Both the position numbers and the translations under genes were made by a program. From Alistipes megaguti (GTDB taxonomy: Bacteria > Bacteroidota > Bacteroidia > Bacteroidales > Rikenellaceae): 64,000 nt of DNA. The notes beneath the pieces are model-generated. The model searched no databases. It worked only from the letters and a program-made list of their open reading frames with translations, and was not told the origin of the DNA. Location of the stretch: positions 2,774,076-2,838,075 of the forward strand of contig NZ_LR027382.1 of the NCBI RefSeq assembly GCF_900604385.1. The letters are read 5' to 3'. Shown here piece after piece: positions 41,130 to 50,836 of the stretch (within the stretch, counting starts at the first letter, position 1; the number at the start of each line of letters is the position of its first letter).

Positions 41130-42090
41130 TTACCGACTCTTACCCGTCGGCGGCTGCGAATCCTCCGGCAGGCGGATGATCTGGTTCGGGGAGGTCTGCA
41201 TGCGGACAATTCGTCCGTCGAGGGGGGGGGAAAAAAAAAAAAAAAACAGAGTTGCAGCTCCCCTCCCTTTTCAGACCGGATCTCCACCGACACGACGCGT
41301 CCGTCGCGTTTTTCGGCACTCACCAGAAAGGTCCCCTGCGCCCGGAGGTTGCGGAACGAGACATCCTGCCACGAGTCCGGTACGGCCGGGAAGACCCGGA
41401 TGATCCCCATATGGCTCTGCAAGAGCATCTCCTGCACGCTGGCGGCAAAGGCGAAGTTCCCCTCCAGCGTAAAGGGCTGGTAATCGTAATCCGATTTCCC
41501 GCGGCCCGACTGATCGCCGTTGGCATGGAACGTATTGGGCAGGCAGAAGCTTTCGGCAAAATCCCGCAAGGCCCGAGCTGCCCCCTCGCCGTCGCGGATG
41601 CGTGCCTTCATGTTGGCAAACCAAGCATAGGAGTAACCCGTCCACCAGCGCGGTCCGCACGCTTCGAGTTTGGCAACGGTCGCCTCGATGATCGCGCGCT
41701 CCCGGCCGCCGTTCTCCCAGTTGAGCAGCCCCAGCGGGTGGATGGCCATGGCATGCGAGAAGTGACGGTGCGAACTCTCGTAGGAGAATCCCTCGGCAAT
41801 GCAGAGCGCACCAGCGACGAGGTGATGCTCCACACCCCCGTCGAACGCAGGTTCCACAGGTCAACCCGATCGAGCGACATGCGCACCATGCTGTCCTGCT
41901 CCCAGACCAGACTGCCGAGCGTTGCATTGCCGAGCGGAATGGCCTCGTCCCAAGAGTGTGCCAGATCGTCAAAGACCAGATCGCTCGCTTCGGGAGAGAG
42001 CTGCCAGTCCGGATTGCCGGTATGCGCACAGGCTCCCGAAAGCAGAGCCGTCAGGGCGGAAACATCCCATACGAAATGTCTTGCACTCAT
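41130..42090 (-). pseudogene. GH95-type alpha-L-fucosidase remnant (internal deletion plus frameshift)
   Basis: The start, MSARHFVWDVSALTALLSGA with lipobox Cys at LSGAC, leads into DDLAHSWDEAIPLGNATLGS and RVDLWNL, the GH95 N-terminal sheet. Near 41860 the homologous frame changes and resumes with ESSHRHFSHAMAIHPL, TGYSYAWFANMKARI and DYQPFTLEGNFAFAASVQEM, the C-terminal part. About 450-500 residues are missing. A second break lies at a T16-C9 tract (minus strand, 41246-41222): the frame that follows, DGRIVRMQTSPNQIIRLPED to a TAA at 41130, needs one more or two fewer bases. The ATG overlaps the stop of the upstream DUF1573 gene. Confidence 0.82.
41222..41246. repeat. G9-A16 compound homopolymer inside the GH95 remnant
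   Basis: Nine G then sixteen A on the plus strand. In the coding strand this gives Phe and Pro runs that no GH95 protein should have, and it is exactly where the frame breaks. Confidence 0.95.
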
Positions 42091-42866
42091 TGGTTATTCG
42101 TATTGAAATGTTTGAACAGCAATGGTTTGTCGCACTTCTTGCCGTTGACATACGGATAGATCTCCACACCCGTCTCATGGCCCGTCATCGGCAGATTCGG
42201 CCGACTCAGAAGGAAGGTGACCGTATCGCAGGCACCCGGTGCCAGGTCCACCGGCCGGCACGTCAGCACCGTATCCAGTCCCGTGGGAATCTCGAACGTT
42301 ACGCGGGCCCGATGGCGGAGTGTCGATGCCACACGAAGCCGGACGCGGCCCCGTTCTCCTTCGCGGAAGGGATTGAAAACCAGCACCTCGTGGCTCATGC
42401 GGAGCCCCTGTCCAAAGATATAGGGAGCATCCTCCTCGATCGAATGCGGCTTGGGCTTGACACGCCCCTTCACCATGACACTCAGATAGCGGTACGGCGG
42501 CGCAACCGGTCTGCCGTTCCCGTAGAAGACCTGAATCTCCTCCATGAAGCGCCCGGAAACTCCGGCGGGATTATAGACCGCCTGAACCTCGACCTCACCG
42601 CCCGCTTCGACTGGTGTCCGCGCGGCCTGAGCATTCAGGCAGACACACCGCGTGGCCGTCGTATAGGGAACAATCCGTTCGGAGGTCGTATTCTTGATCT
42701 TCAGTACAAACGAAACAGGCCCTTTGGCCTCCTTGATGGTCCCCAGATCCGCCTCGACCTCCGGACTGCACGTGTAGGCCTTCGGTTTCTTCTCTCCACC
42801 ACAGGCCGTCAGCAGAAAAACGGGCAGGACGACGGCCCAAAACACGATTTTTCGAATCCTCATCAT
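42087..42866 (-). CDS. DUF1573-containing lipoprotein
   Basis: 259 residues. Signal peptide with lipobox LLTAC predicts a lipoprotein. The mature part opens AYTCSPEVEADLGTIKEAKG and continues PVSFVLKIKNTTSERIVPYT, the Ig-like DUF1573 fold, with a second Ig-like stretch from SHEVLVFNPFREGERGRVRL. Such lipoproteins often sit in glycan loci of Bacteroidetes, function unknown. The ATG overlaps the stop of the GH29-like fragment upstream and its stop overlaps the GH95 start, so all three are coupled. Confidence 0.78.
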   Translation of the reverse strand: MMRIRKIVFWAVVLPVFLLTACGGEKKPKAYTCSPEVEADLGTIKEAKGPVSFVLKIKNTTSERIVPYTTATRCVCLNAQAARTPVEAGGEVEVQAVYNPAGVSGRFMEEIQVFYGNGRPVAPPYRYLSVMVKGRVKPKPHSIEEDAPYIFGQGLRMSHEVLVFNPFREGERGRVRLRVASTLRHRARVTFEIPTGLDTVLTCRPVDLAPGACDTVTFLLSRPNLPMTGHETGVEIYPYVNGKKCDKPLLFKHFNTNNQ

Positions 42867-43183
42867 TTATCCAGATCACTGTCGGTCAATCCACTCACCG
42901 TATCGTCATAGAGGCCGAAGCCATTAAGTACCGGGCAGGCCAGCAAACCCGTGATGCTGAGCTTCACGGTGACGGCGCTGACACGGTTCGTCAGCAGAAT
43001 GCGCTTGTGGCCGATGGTCGTACCGCTTTTGAGTTTCGTGATGGCAATGGCATACGCCTCACCCGGTGCAAGGCCCGTCACCTCGCCGCTTACACGCGGC
43101 TGGTCCTCCTCCTTCGCACAGAAGCCCGCAAGCCAGGCCAGGGCCACCCATGCTGTAACTGTTATGAATCGTTTTATGCTCAT
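42863..43183 (-). CDS. Short exported protein with a GH29-type C-terminal segment
   Basis: 106 residues. A signal peptide (MSIKRFITVTAWVALAWLAG; Cys after GF) precedes TTIGHKRILLTNRVSAVTVK and GLLACPVLNGFGLYDD. The same segment occurs in the full GH29 enzyme of this locus (TTIGYKRILLVDETQTDAVR, SLACPLLNGFGLY at its second third). The catalytic barrel is absent, so this cannot be a fucosidase. It is most simply a fucosidase reduced by a large in-frame deletion, or a free sugar-binding-like piece. The frame is intact. Confidence 0.68.
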   Translation of the reverse strand: MSIKRFITVTAWVALAWLAGFCAKEEDQPRVSGEVTGLAPGEAYAIAITKLKSGTTIGHKRILLTNRVSAVTVKLSITGLLACPVLNGFGLYDDTVSGLTDSDLDK

Positions 43184-43195
43184 GATTTCAAGAAT

Positions 43196-43235
43196 AAAAA
43201 AGGGGCGCGGCACATAGATCGGCACCACTCCCCTC
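43196..43235 (-). terminator. Terminator of the susC operon
   Basis: On the minus strand AGGGG and GTGG pair with CCGC and CCCCT, allowing G-U pairs, then TTTTTT. It separates the susC-to-lipoprotein unit from the three coupled genes downstream. Confidence 0.65.
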
Positions 43236-43256
43236 GTTCATCTCAGACGGGTTCGA

Positions 43257-43496
43257 TTAGTCCCAAACAATATTCTCCGTATTGTCGAAGATGACGTTAT
43301 CCGTCGCACTGTCATTATCGTTGTGCGTCGACCTGGTAAAGTCGATATCCTCGTAACGCTCGGTCTTATCGTAGACGGTGGTTCCCGAAATCGTCTCTTC
43401 CGGAAGCGACTCTTCCACCGGATCATCATCGCCCTTGCACGAAACAAGAGACATCGTTGCCAAGACAGCGATCGAGAAAATCTTGAACTGTCTCAT
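43257..43496 (-). CDS. Small lipoprotein of unknown function
   Basis: 79 residues. MRQFKIFSIAVLATMSLVSC is a lipoprotein signal with lipobox LVSC, followed by the acidic KGDDDPVEESLPEETISG and an unstructured acidic tail ending NIVWD. I do not recognise it. It is the last gene of the susC operon, 56 bases past the LamG gene and just ahead of the terminator. Confidence 0.65.
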   Translation of the reverse strand: MRQFKIFSIAVLATMSLVSCKGDDDPVEESLPEETISGTTVYDKTERYEDIDFTRSTHNDNDSATDNVIFDNTENIVWD

Positions 43497-43552
43497 TTTA
43501 TCTGTTCAAATAGTTCGCAAGTAGATTCCATGGAAAATGACGGAACGAACTC

Positions 43553-44821
43553 TTACTGCGAGCAGCGGTTGTTCTCATCCTTAAGCCAGGCGCCCTCAGC
43601 TGCCGAACTCTTGTCATACACCTCGTTCGTACCGTCACCATCTCTGTCGGCCATGCATTTCGACCAGTCAAGGTCATAGCCCGATCCGGTCGTGGCACTG
43701 TTGTGGAACACGTGGCCTTCGCCTTCGTCCATCTTCCAGTAGCACTTCAGACCCTCGGATGCGGTATTGACGGCGCACAGTCCCGAACGGATCTCCGTGG
43801 CGGAGAGGGCCCGATCCCATACGCGAATCTCGCAGATGCGGGTATCGAACCACTGAGACGAGTCATATCCGCCCCACGACATACCCAACTCGAGCTGCGC
43901 AAAATTGATCAGCGAACTGGTCTCCGATGAACTCGTATCTTCAACACCGTTGACATACAGACGGGCGGTGGAGCCGTCGAACGTTACCGAAAGCAGGTAC
44001 CACTTGTTGTTCTCGAAGACCGTATTGGAGATCAGCTCTCCCGTTACGGGCATCTTCACCTGAAGACGGTTGCAGGTACGGTTGTTCTCACCCTCGACAT
44101 TTGTCTTTTCGTTGAAGCGGAACAGGGCACTGAGAGAACCGTCTGCCTGCGCAAACGTCATCAAACGCTCAGGATTGTCCCCGCTGCTTGAATTCATATT
44201 GTGAGGATAGAACTTCACCTCATACGTATAGGTGGTCAGACCGATCGGCTCGTCGAACACACTCAAGCCGGAAAGCTGACCCGAATTGCCCATGTAGAAC
44301 GACCAGAAGTCGAACGTGCGGGTAAGACGGACGATAATGGTTCGCGATGCGTCGACAACCTCGCTGTCTGCTCCCGATACGGAAGTGATGGAGACAGCCA
44401 CGGCAAATGTCGCACCCGGATCCAGATTGCTTACATCCTTGATAATGATATCCGTGGAGTTGGAGATGGCCGAGCCCTTCTGGATCGTCACCGTATTGCT
44501 GCTCAGTGCGACATACTCCGACGGTACGGGCTCATATACGGTCCCGTGCGTTTTGTTGTAGGCCTCAAGCGCCTCGTCCGAGATGGCAAGGCCGATCGTC
44601 AGATCCGATTTGACCTTCGACGCTGCCGAAACCGAAATCGCACACGTGGAATTGGGTTGGTCGACCGTCATGGTCGTTACCGCATTGTTGTCCGTTCCCG
44701 TCATGTACAGATAGCTCGTATCTCCATTCATCGGTTGGTAGGTGTCACATCCCGTGACCGACATGGCCAATACGGCCAGTACGGCCAGTACCGAAGGCAG
44801 ATATGATTTATGTATTCTCAT
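43553..44821 (-). CDS. DUF1735/LamG glycan-binding lipoprotein
   Basis: 422 residues with a lipobox (SVTGC). Residues about 35-165 are a DUF1735-like Ig domain (DLTIGLAISDEALEAYNKTH, YVALSSNTVTIQKGS) and about 175-390 a LamG/concanavalin-type fold, seen in YEVKFYPHNMNSSSGDNPER, KWYLLSVTFDGSTARLYVNG and WFDTRICEIRVWDRALSATE. Such proteins are surface glycan-binding partners beside SusC/D and GH18 enzymes in Bacteroides N-glycan loci. It starts six bases after the GH18 gene. Confidence 0.8.
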   Translation of the reverse strand: MRIHKSYLPSVLAVLAVLAMSVTGCDTYQPMNGDTSYLYMTGTDNNAVTTMTVDQPNSTCAISVSAASKVKSDLTIGLAISDEALEAYNKTHGTVYEPVPSEYVALSSNTVTIQKGSAISNSTDIIIKDVSNLDPGATFAVAVSITSVSGADSEVVDASRTIIVRLTRTFDFWSFYMGNSGQLSGLSVFDEPIGLTTYTYEVKFYPHNMNSSSGDNPERLMTFAQADGSLSALFRFNEKTNVEGENNRTCNRLQVKMPVTGELISNTVFENNKWYLLSVTFDGSTARLYVNGVEDTSSSETSSLINFAQLELGMSWGGYDSSQWFDTRICEIRVWDRALSATEIRSGLCAVNTASEGLKCYWKMDEGEGHVFHNSATTGSGYDLDWSKCMADRDGDGTNEVYDKSSAAEGAWLKDENNRCSQ

Positions 44822-44827
44822 GATTGC

Positions 44828-45919
44828 TTATGGTTTTAAGTTGCCTGTTAAGAATTGCTCTCCTTCCTCGACCACCGGCTCGTTCGCGATCTGGATGCAT
44901 CGGCGCAGGTTGTAATACGGGCCCTTGACGAAATAGTAGTCTCCGTCGAGGTAGAAGCCGCCGAAACCGCGGTAACGCGTCTGCGACAGACGGGCGTAAG
45001 CCTCCAGCGAGTACATCACGCTTCCATCGGGCGCAGGATCACTCCACTTGTTACCGCCGTTCGACTTGTTCGAACCCTGGTTCCACTGCTCGCAGAGGAC
45101 AATCATGTCCTCGGTGAAGCCCGACGGAGCGCTCAGACGGCTGTTGCTCGTAATGCCCGTCTGCGCGGAATAGGCCTGGCGAACCAGGAAATTGATGTTG
45201 TTCCTGATATCTCCGCTGGGAGCGCCGCTAAAATAGTCCACGATGAGCAGCATGTCCGGATTCTCGCTGTTGGGGCCGATGTATTTGTTGGCCTCCTGGA
45301 TAGTCCAGGTACAGCGCTGCTGGCTCCACCCTTCGAAGTCGAAGTCCACACCGTCGATGTTGCGGTCGATGGCCTTCGGGGCCCACCACTTTCCGTAGGC
45401 ACGGAAGCACGTCTCACTCTGGTCGGAGTTCATGTCGTAATCCACGTACTGTCCTTCGTTCGGATAATCAATCGTAAAGACGTGACCATAGTTCGACATG
45501 TCGGCATGGGCCACAAACTTGATACCCTTCTTCTCCCGGCAATACTGCATGTCCGCATAGGCCTGCGGAGCGTAGTCGTAACCATCGGGGGAGTAAGCAT
45601 CCGTCTCGGTGCCCATCGGCACGCCCATCCACAGGTCGACAACATCCATACTGTCGGGAAGCGAGATCAGACGGTCGCCGATCGACGTGTAGTCCTTGTT
45701 CAGACTGGACGAGCCCTCCAGCGGTGCATATGCTGCGTGATACATATACGAAATCGGATGATCAGTCTTCTTCCAGGCCCGCAGATTCTCGTAATAGGAT
45801 TCGGGCAGGACCTCATTCCCCGGTGAGGCGATCTTCTGAACCTCGATCGGCTCCTCGTCGGTACACGAGGCTAAGGTTGCTATACAGCAGGCGATTGCAA
45901 AAAATATTGGCTTTTTCAT
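44828..45919 (-). CDS. GH18 endo-beta-N-acetylglucosaminidase-like lipoprotein
   Basis: 363 residues with lipobox TLASC. The catalytic motif DGVDFDFE at residues 189-196 is the GH18 DxxDxDxE signature, with E196 as proton donor; this family uses substrate-assisted catalysis. Flanking DMQYCREKKGIKFVAHADMS and FGGFYLDGDYYFV complete the barrel edge. By context with SusC/D and a LamG protein it should cut the GlcNAc-GlcNAc bond of N-glycans at the cell surface. A chitinase is less likely from the neighbours. It follows SusD by 2 bases. Confidence 0.85.
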   Translation of the reverse strand: MKKPIFFAIACCIATLASCTDEEPIEVQKIASPGNEVLPESYYENLRAWKKTDHPISYMYHAAYAPLEGSSSLNKDYTSIGDRLISLPDSMDVVDLWMGVPMGTETDAYSPDGYDYAPQAYADMQYCREKKGIKFVAHADMSNYGHVFTIDYPNEGQYVDYDMNSDQSETCFRAYGKWWAPKAIDRNIDGVDFDFEGWSQQRCTWTIQEANKYIGPNSENPDMLLIVDYFSGAPSGDIRNNINFLVRQAYSAQTGITSNSRLSAPSGFTEDMIVLCEQWNQGSNKSNGGNKWSDPAPDGSVMYSLEAYARLSQTRYRGFGGFYLDGDYYFVKGPYYNLRRCIQIANEPVVEEGEQFLTGNLKP

Positions 45920-45921
45920 AA

Positions 45922-47508
45922 TTAGTTTCTAATTTTTTTGTCCCACCAGAGTTTTGTACCGCCATTGTCGGCTCCGTCAAGAGCGGTAAGAGCCGTAGCA
46001 ATACCGGCTGCATTGTTCGTGTACTCGGCTACGGGATATTGCGCACGGCGGATCTGAAGGTCGGTATCAACGGTTCCGTTGCTACGGTTGTTGACCACCG
46101 TAAGCAGTCCGGGATAACCCGTACGACGGTATTCGGCCCACGCCTCGCATCCGTTCGGGAAGAGCGCCAGCCATTTCTGCGTCATGATACGCTCCAGCTT
46201 GACCTCGGTCGAGGCATCGTTCTCCCATGCGATCGTGATCGCAGAGGGGGCTGCCGTTCCGTTATTGGCTACGTTGTCCACGAAGGCCGCAGGGGTCGAC
46301 GTGTCGTCTCTCAGATATTCGGTGGCGCTTCCGGCCCCCCACTCATCGAACGAGGCCGTAACACCCTTCTCATAGCAGGTCTGAACATTCTCCGAAGACC
46401 AGCCGCGCAGCGCAATCTCGGCGCGCAGGAACCATACCTCGGCGGCATTCATCCACGTCAGGTGGTAGTTCTCTCCGGCAGGCGCCGATACCAGGCCCGA
46501 CGGATTCCGGTAGTCGGTCCACGAGGTCGTAATAATGCCGTTGCGGACTCCGTGCAGTTCGCCGTCCTCCGCGGCTTTCGCATACTTGAACTTGCGCGGG
46601 TCATTGTAGCCGTTCAGGTAGCAGTCCATCGAGGCGCCCATCTGGCAGTCGCCGTTGTTCATGCTGACGTTGATCTGATAGACCGGATGGTGGGGAATCG
46701 ACGCGATGAGCGCATTCTGGCTGTTATCCTCGATGAGCCCCATCGAATGCGTGAGCGATTTCTGAATCTCGGCCTGCGCCAGCGTCTCGTCCGCATAGCA
46801 GATACGCATGGCCAGACGAAGACGGAGCGAGTTGGCAAAACGAAGCCACTTGCTGACGTCGCCGCCATACACCAGGTCAATATCGGAAAGAAGCGTCTTG
46901 TTGCCGGCATTGTAGTAGTCCGTAAGCACGTCGATCGCATCATCCAGCTCCGTGAAGAAGGCATTGTAGACCTCCTGCTGCGAGTCGTATTTCGGCGTAA
47001 TGGTCGTGCCGACCTCGCTGTAGGGAATCGGGCCGTAATAGTCCGCAACCTGATGCATCGAGGCCACCTTGATGATGTTGGCCAGGGCCATCACCTGCGT
47101 ACGACCGGCCTCTTCGGCAATCTGGCGAAGCTCGCTCCAGGCGTTCATCGTGTCGGCATACTTGAAGTCGAAGAGGGCCGCACACCACTGGTCGATAAGG
47201 CTGTAACTGCCGTTATGTACACCATTGTTCCACGTACCGGTCGGTGCAAAGTAACCTGCCCACGTGTCGGCGCACAGGTTGTAGGCGATCTGATAGTCCG
47301 AATCCAGATGCGTACCGTCGTTGTACAGGATGACCGAACGCTCCATCTGCGTAATGTAGGCCTTCAGGAAGCCGTCATCCGCAAGCATCTGATCGTACGT
47401 TGCTTCATAACTGTTGGTGTTGTACTCGACAAACTTGTCCTCGCAGGAGGTCAGGACCGTGCAAAGCAGCGTTGCCAGTGTCGCACCTTTTAATATATTG
47501 CTGTTCAT
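45922..47508 (-). CDS. SusD/RagB-family outer-membrane nutrient-binding lipoprotein
   Basis: 528 residues. Lipobox TSC in LCTVLTSCEDKFVEYNTNSY and TDPYxATYDQM-like start (YEATYDQMLADDGFLKAYIT) fit the SusD-like_2 (RagB) type. TPR-like helices are seen in SKWLRFANSLRLRLAMRICY and NAAEVWFLRAEIALRGWSSE, and the C-terminus ends near NGGTKLWWDKKIRN. It should sit on SusC as a lid for captured glycan. The ATG at 47508 gives the signal peptide; a TTG four codons upstream is less likely. Confidence 0.9.
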   Translation of the reverse strand: MNSNILKGATLATLLCTVLTSCEDKFVEYNTNSYEATYDQMLADDGFLKAYITQMERSVILYNDGTHLDSDYQIAYNLCADTWAGYFAPTGTWNNGVHNGSYSLIDQWCAALFDFKYADTMNAWSELRQIAEEAGRTQVMALANIIKVASMHQVADYYGPIPYSEVGTTITPKYDSQQEVYNAFFTELDDAIDVLTDYYNAGNKTLLSDIDLVYGGDVSKWLRFANSLRLRLAMRICYADETLAQAEIQKSLTHSMGLIEDNSQNALIASIPHHPVYQINVSMNNGDCQMGASMDCYLNGYNDPRKFKYAKAAEDGELHGVRNGIITTSWTDYRNPSGLVSAPAGENYHLTWMNAAEVWFLRAEIALRGWSSENVQTCYEKGVTASFDEWGAGSATEYLRDDTSTPAAFVDNVANNGTAAPSAITIAWENDASTEVKLERIMTQKWLALFPNGCEAWAEYRRTGYPGLLTVVNNRSNGTVDTDLQIRRAQYPVAEYTNNAAGIATALTALDGADNGGTKLWWDKKIRN

Positions 47509-47520
47509 ATTGCGCTGCAA

Positions 47521-50500
47521 TTAAAATTTTAACTTGAGAGAGAAGCCGATGTTGCGAGTCGAAGGCTGCATGAAGTAGTCGATGCCCTGGTCGTAGGTTC
47601 CGGTGCTCGAGGTGATCTCGGGATCGAACGGAGCCTTGTTGAAGAGCATGAGCAGGTTGTGGCCTACCAGCGAGAGGTTGAGACCCTTGCACCACTTGCA
47701 CCATTTCTGAACGGGGAAGTCGTATCCCAGCGACAGCTCGGCCAGTCGGATATTCGTGGCATCATAGACGTACATCGACATGGCACCCGTACCCGTACCG
47801 TCGGATCCGATGGTCTGGTAGTAGCCCTTCACGTCGCTGATGCGCATGCCGCCCAGCTCGACGTAACCGCGGTCGCGGGCCTCGGCCGTGGCGGCCGATA
47901 CGCCGTAGTAATCCATCACGGCCTGGGTCTTCGATACGACGATACCGCCGATGCGCGCGTTGAAGAGGAAGTTCAGATTGAAGCCCTTCCAGCGGAAGTT
48001 GTTACCCCACGAAAGCAGTGCATCCGGATTCGTGTCGCCGGCATAGATGTAACCGGCGTCGCTGCTGTCTACGGAGATGCCGCCCGTTCCGTTCTGAATG
48101 AGGGCCCCGGTCGTCGGGTCCGTCTTGATGGAGGTCACGTAGAGAGCGCCCATCGATCCGCCCTCGTAGATCACGGTCTTGACGCCGGTCTTGCTCGAGG
48201 GTTCGAGTTTGTCGATGGAATAGGTGCCCAGCCCGGGGAAGTTGAACTCCTTGACGAGTTCCGTCACGACGTTCTTGTTGTGCGATGCCGTTGCGTAGGT
48301 CTCCCAGTGCAGGTTGCCGAAGGTGTTGTTGTAGCGGACGCTCAACTCAACACCGCTGTTCTGTACGTTACCGGCATTGGCGATGATCGACGACCACCTC
48401 GACGACGAGGGAAGCGAGAAGGTGAAGAACTGATTGAAGATCTTCGAACGGTAGTAGGTAGCCGACAGGCGCAGGTGGCTGTCGAAGAGGTGAATGTTGG
48501 TTCCGACCTCCAGCGACTTGGTGCGCTCCGGTTTCAGGTCGGTCCACTGATAACGCGTCTTCGTGGTCACGTTGCCATCCTTGATCTGGTAGGTCGGGAT
48601 GGTGAGGTGGGCCTCGGGCGAGTTACCGACCTCCGAATACGAAACCCAAACCTTCCAGTAGGGAAGCGTCTTGCTCTTCAGCATGGGAAGGAACTCGGTC
48701 ACAATGCCCGAAAGACCGGCCGAATAGTAGAAGAACGGGTTGTTGTCCGATGCGGCAAAGGTCGACGCCCAGTCGAAACGCCCCGTCAAATCGAGATAAA
48801 CCATGCTCTTGTAACCGACCTGCGTATTGACAAAGGCGGCGATATTCTCCTTCGTATATCCTTCCTGCGTCAGACTCGTTTCGGCATGCTTGCGATCGAT
48901 GTTGTCGTAGGTAAACAGATTGGCCACCGAGGCGAGTTTTCCGCCGACATACGCCGTCTCGTAATTCAGGTAGTCGACATTACCGCCGGCTACGGCCGAC
49001 CACGAAATCTGACGGTCCGATCCGAAATACTTGTTGATGTTGAGCAGAACCTCACCGTATTTCTGCGTGGTCTCGTTCGTGCTGCGGCTGTAGAAACCAT
49101 ATTTCGAAGCAAAGAGGTCGATGGTTCCCGCATTGAAACGACGCTCGTGCTGCTCCGTATTGCGGTCGTACTTGCCGCGTACCGACAGATTGATACCCTT
49201 GGCAAGTTCGTAGCTCAACTGAACGGTTCCCGAGAAACGGTGCTTGTCGTTGTTGTACTTCTGGGCGTCGGTGATCCAGTAGGGGTTCTGCATCGACATG
49301 TTGTTGTCGTAGGGCCAGTACTGGGTCTCAAGGTTGCGCTCGGCATCGTAACGCTTGTAGACCAGGAGCCGCGAGAAGTCGTCGCCGGCCGGGAACAGGT
49401 ATACGGGTACTACCGGGTTCATGTACTGTCCCTGCGAGATCATGTTCTGCTCCTTGATGTTCGAGTAGGTCAGGCTGATGTCCAGCTTCAGCTTGTCATG
49501 GAGCATGTTGGTCGTGTTGCGCACCGAGGCGTTGTACTTGTCGACGTCGTTGTTGCGGATGATACCGCTGGCATTGGTCGCCGACAGCGAGGCGTAGATC
49601 TGGTTCTTGTCGTTACCCGACGAGAGGCTGATCGAGTTGCTCTCGATGATACCGGTCTTGAAGAAGCGACGGGGATCGTAGTCCGAAGGCGTATCCAGCT
49701 TGGCTCCCCAGCTCTGGTACGAACCCTCTTCCGTGGCGCCGTAGGTGTTCTGGAACGACGGCATCACGTAGGCCCGCGAAAACTCCGTCGTATTCGAATA
49801 ATTGACCGTAAGCTTCTCGGCGGCTCCCTTCTTCGTGTTGATGATCACAACACCGTTGGCGGCCGATGCACCATAGAGCGCGGCGGCCGAAGGTCCGCTC
49901 AGCACCGAAATGCTCTCAATGTCGTCCGGGTTGATCGAGCTCAGGATGTCTCCCGTCTGACCGGCTCGTAGAGTCCCTGGGGCTGTTCGGCCGTGACGTT
50001 CGCCATCGGAATACCGTCGATGACGTAGAGCGCGTTGTTGTTATTGGAAAGTGATTTGGTTCCTCGCATGACGACGCGGGTGGAACCTCCGATGCCAGTG
50101 GAAGAGGAATTGATAGTCACACCGGCCACCTTTCCGTTGAGTGAATTCACAAATGAACCCGTAGGAGATACGGACTCGAGTTCCATTTGCTGAACATTGT
50201 AGGAAAGGGATTTTTCGGACTTCGTGATACCCATGGCGGTCACAACCGCCGCCTCCATGACGATCGAGGAGGTCTTCAGGGTGACATTGATAACGTTCCG
50301 ACCGTTGATCGGTTCGACCACGTTATTCATGCCGATAAAGAGTAGACCAGATTCACGGCCGACTCAGGCACCGAAATCGAATAGTTTCCATTTGCGTCGG
50401 AAATCGCTCCGATGGAGGCGTTTTCCTCGACAAATACGGCAGCACCTACAAGAGGATTCCCCGTTTCATCTTTAACCGTTCCCGTGACGGTTCGGTTCTG

Positions 50501-50599
50501 GGCAAAGCCTGAACTGCTTGCCAACAGAAGGGCCGCAATGAAGGCGAGCGCGCCCCCTCTCGTGAAGCTAAAGCGTTGATTTTGAATAAATAGACCCAT
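47521..50599 (-). pseudogene. SusC-like TonB-dependent transporter, disrupted by two frameshifts
   Basis: The protein begins MGLFIQNQRFSFTRGGALAF and has a carboxypeptidase-D-like module RTVTGTVKDETGNPLVGAAV. At about 50337-50339 the frame breaks: one extra T would restore LVYSFIGMNNVVEPINGRN. The plug then reads AAVVTAMGITKSEKSLSYNV and ALYVIDGIP until a second break at 49961-49964, where one extra C would restore YEPGQTGDILSSINPDDIES. After that the barrel is uninterrupted from ISVLSGPSAAALYGASAANG to FSLKLKF. Otherwise full length (about 1025 residues). The product as written would be three pieces; sequence error and real decay are both possible. Confidence 0.9.
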
Positions 50600-50776
50600 A
50601 ATCAGAATGTTGGTTAATAAATAAGTTATAGGTTATGAATCGGGTAGTCACAGCAAGGGTTTTCCCCATCGAAAGATCGCCATCTTACTGTATACCTGAT
50701 ACAAAATCACATAAAATATAGGTAATTCATAGAAAATGTTCATTTTTACGCTAACTATCCCGGTGTTCTGACGCCC
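50600..50776 (-). other. Upstream region of susC
   Basis: AT-rich stretch that must hold the susC promoter; candidates include GTGATTTTGTATCAGG-like sequence, but no perfect TAnnTTTG was found. Confidence 0.4.
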
Positions 50777-50807
50777 GGACGGATCCGGATCATTCCCGGA
50801 TCCGTCC
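50777..50807. repeat. 12-bp perfect inverted repeat between GH29 and susC
   Basis: GGACGGATCCGG (50777-50788) pairs with CCGGATCCGTCC (50796-50807) around a 7-base loop. No T run follows on either strand. It lies just after the GH29 stop. Confidence 0.75.
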
Positions 50808-50836
50808 AGACGAGGAAGCAACGGATGCGTAATTGT

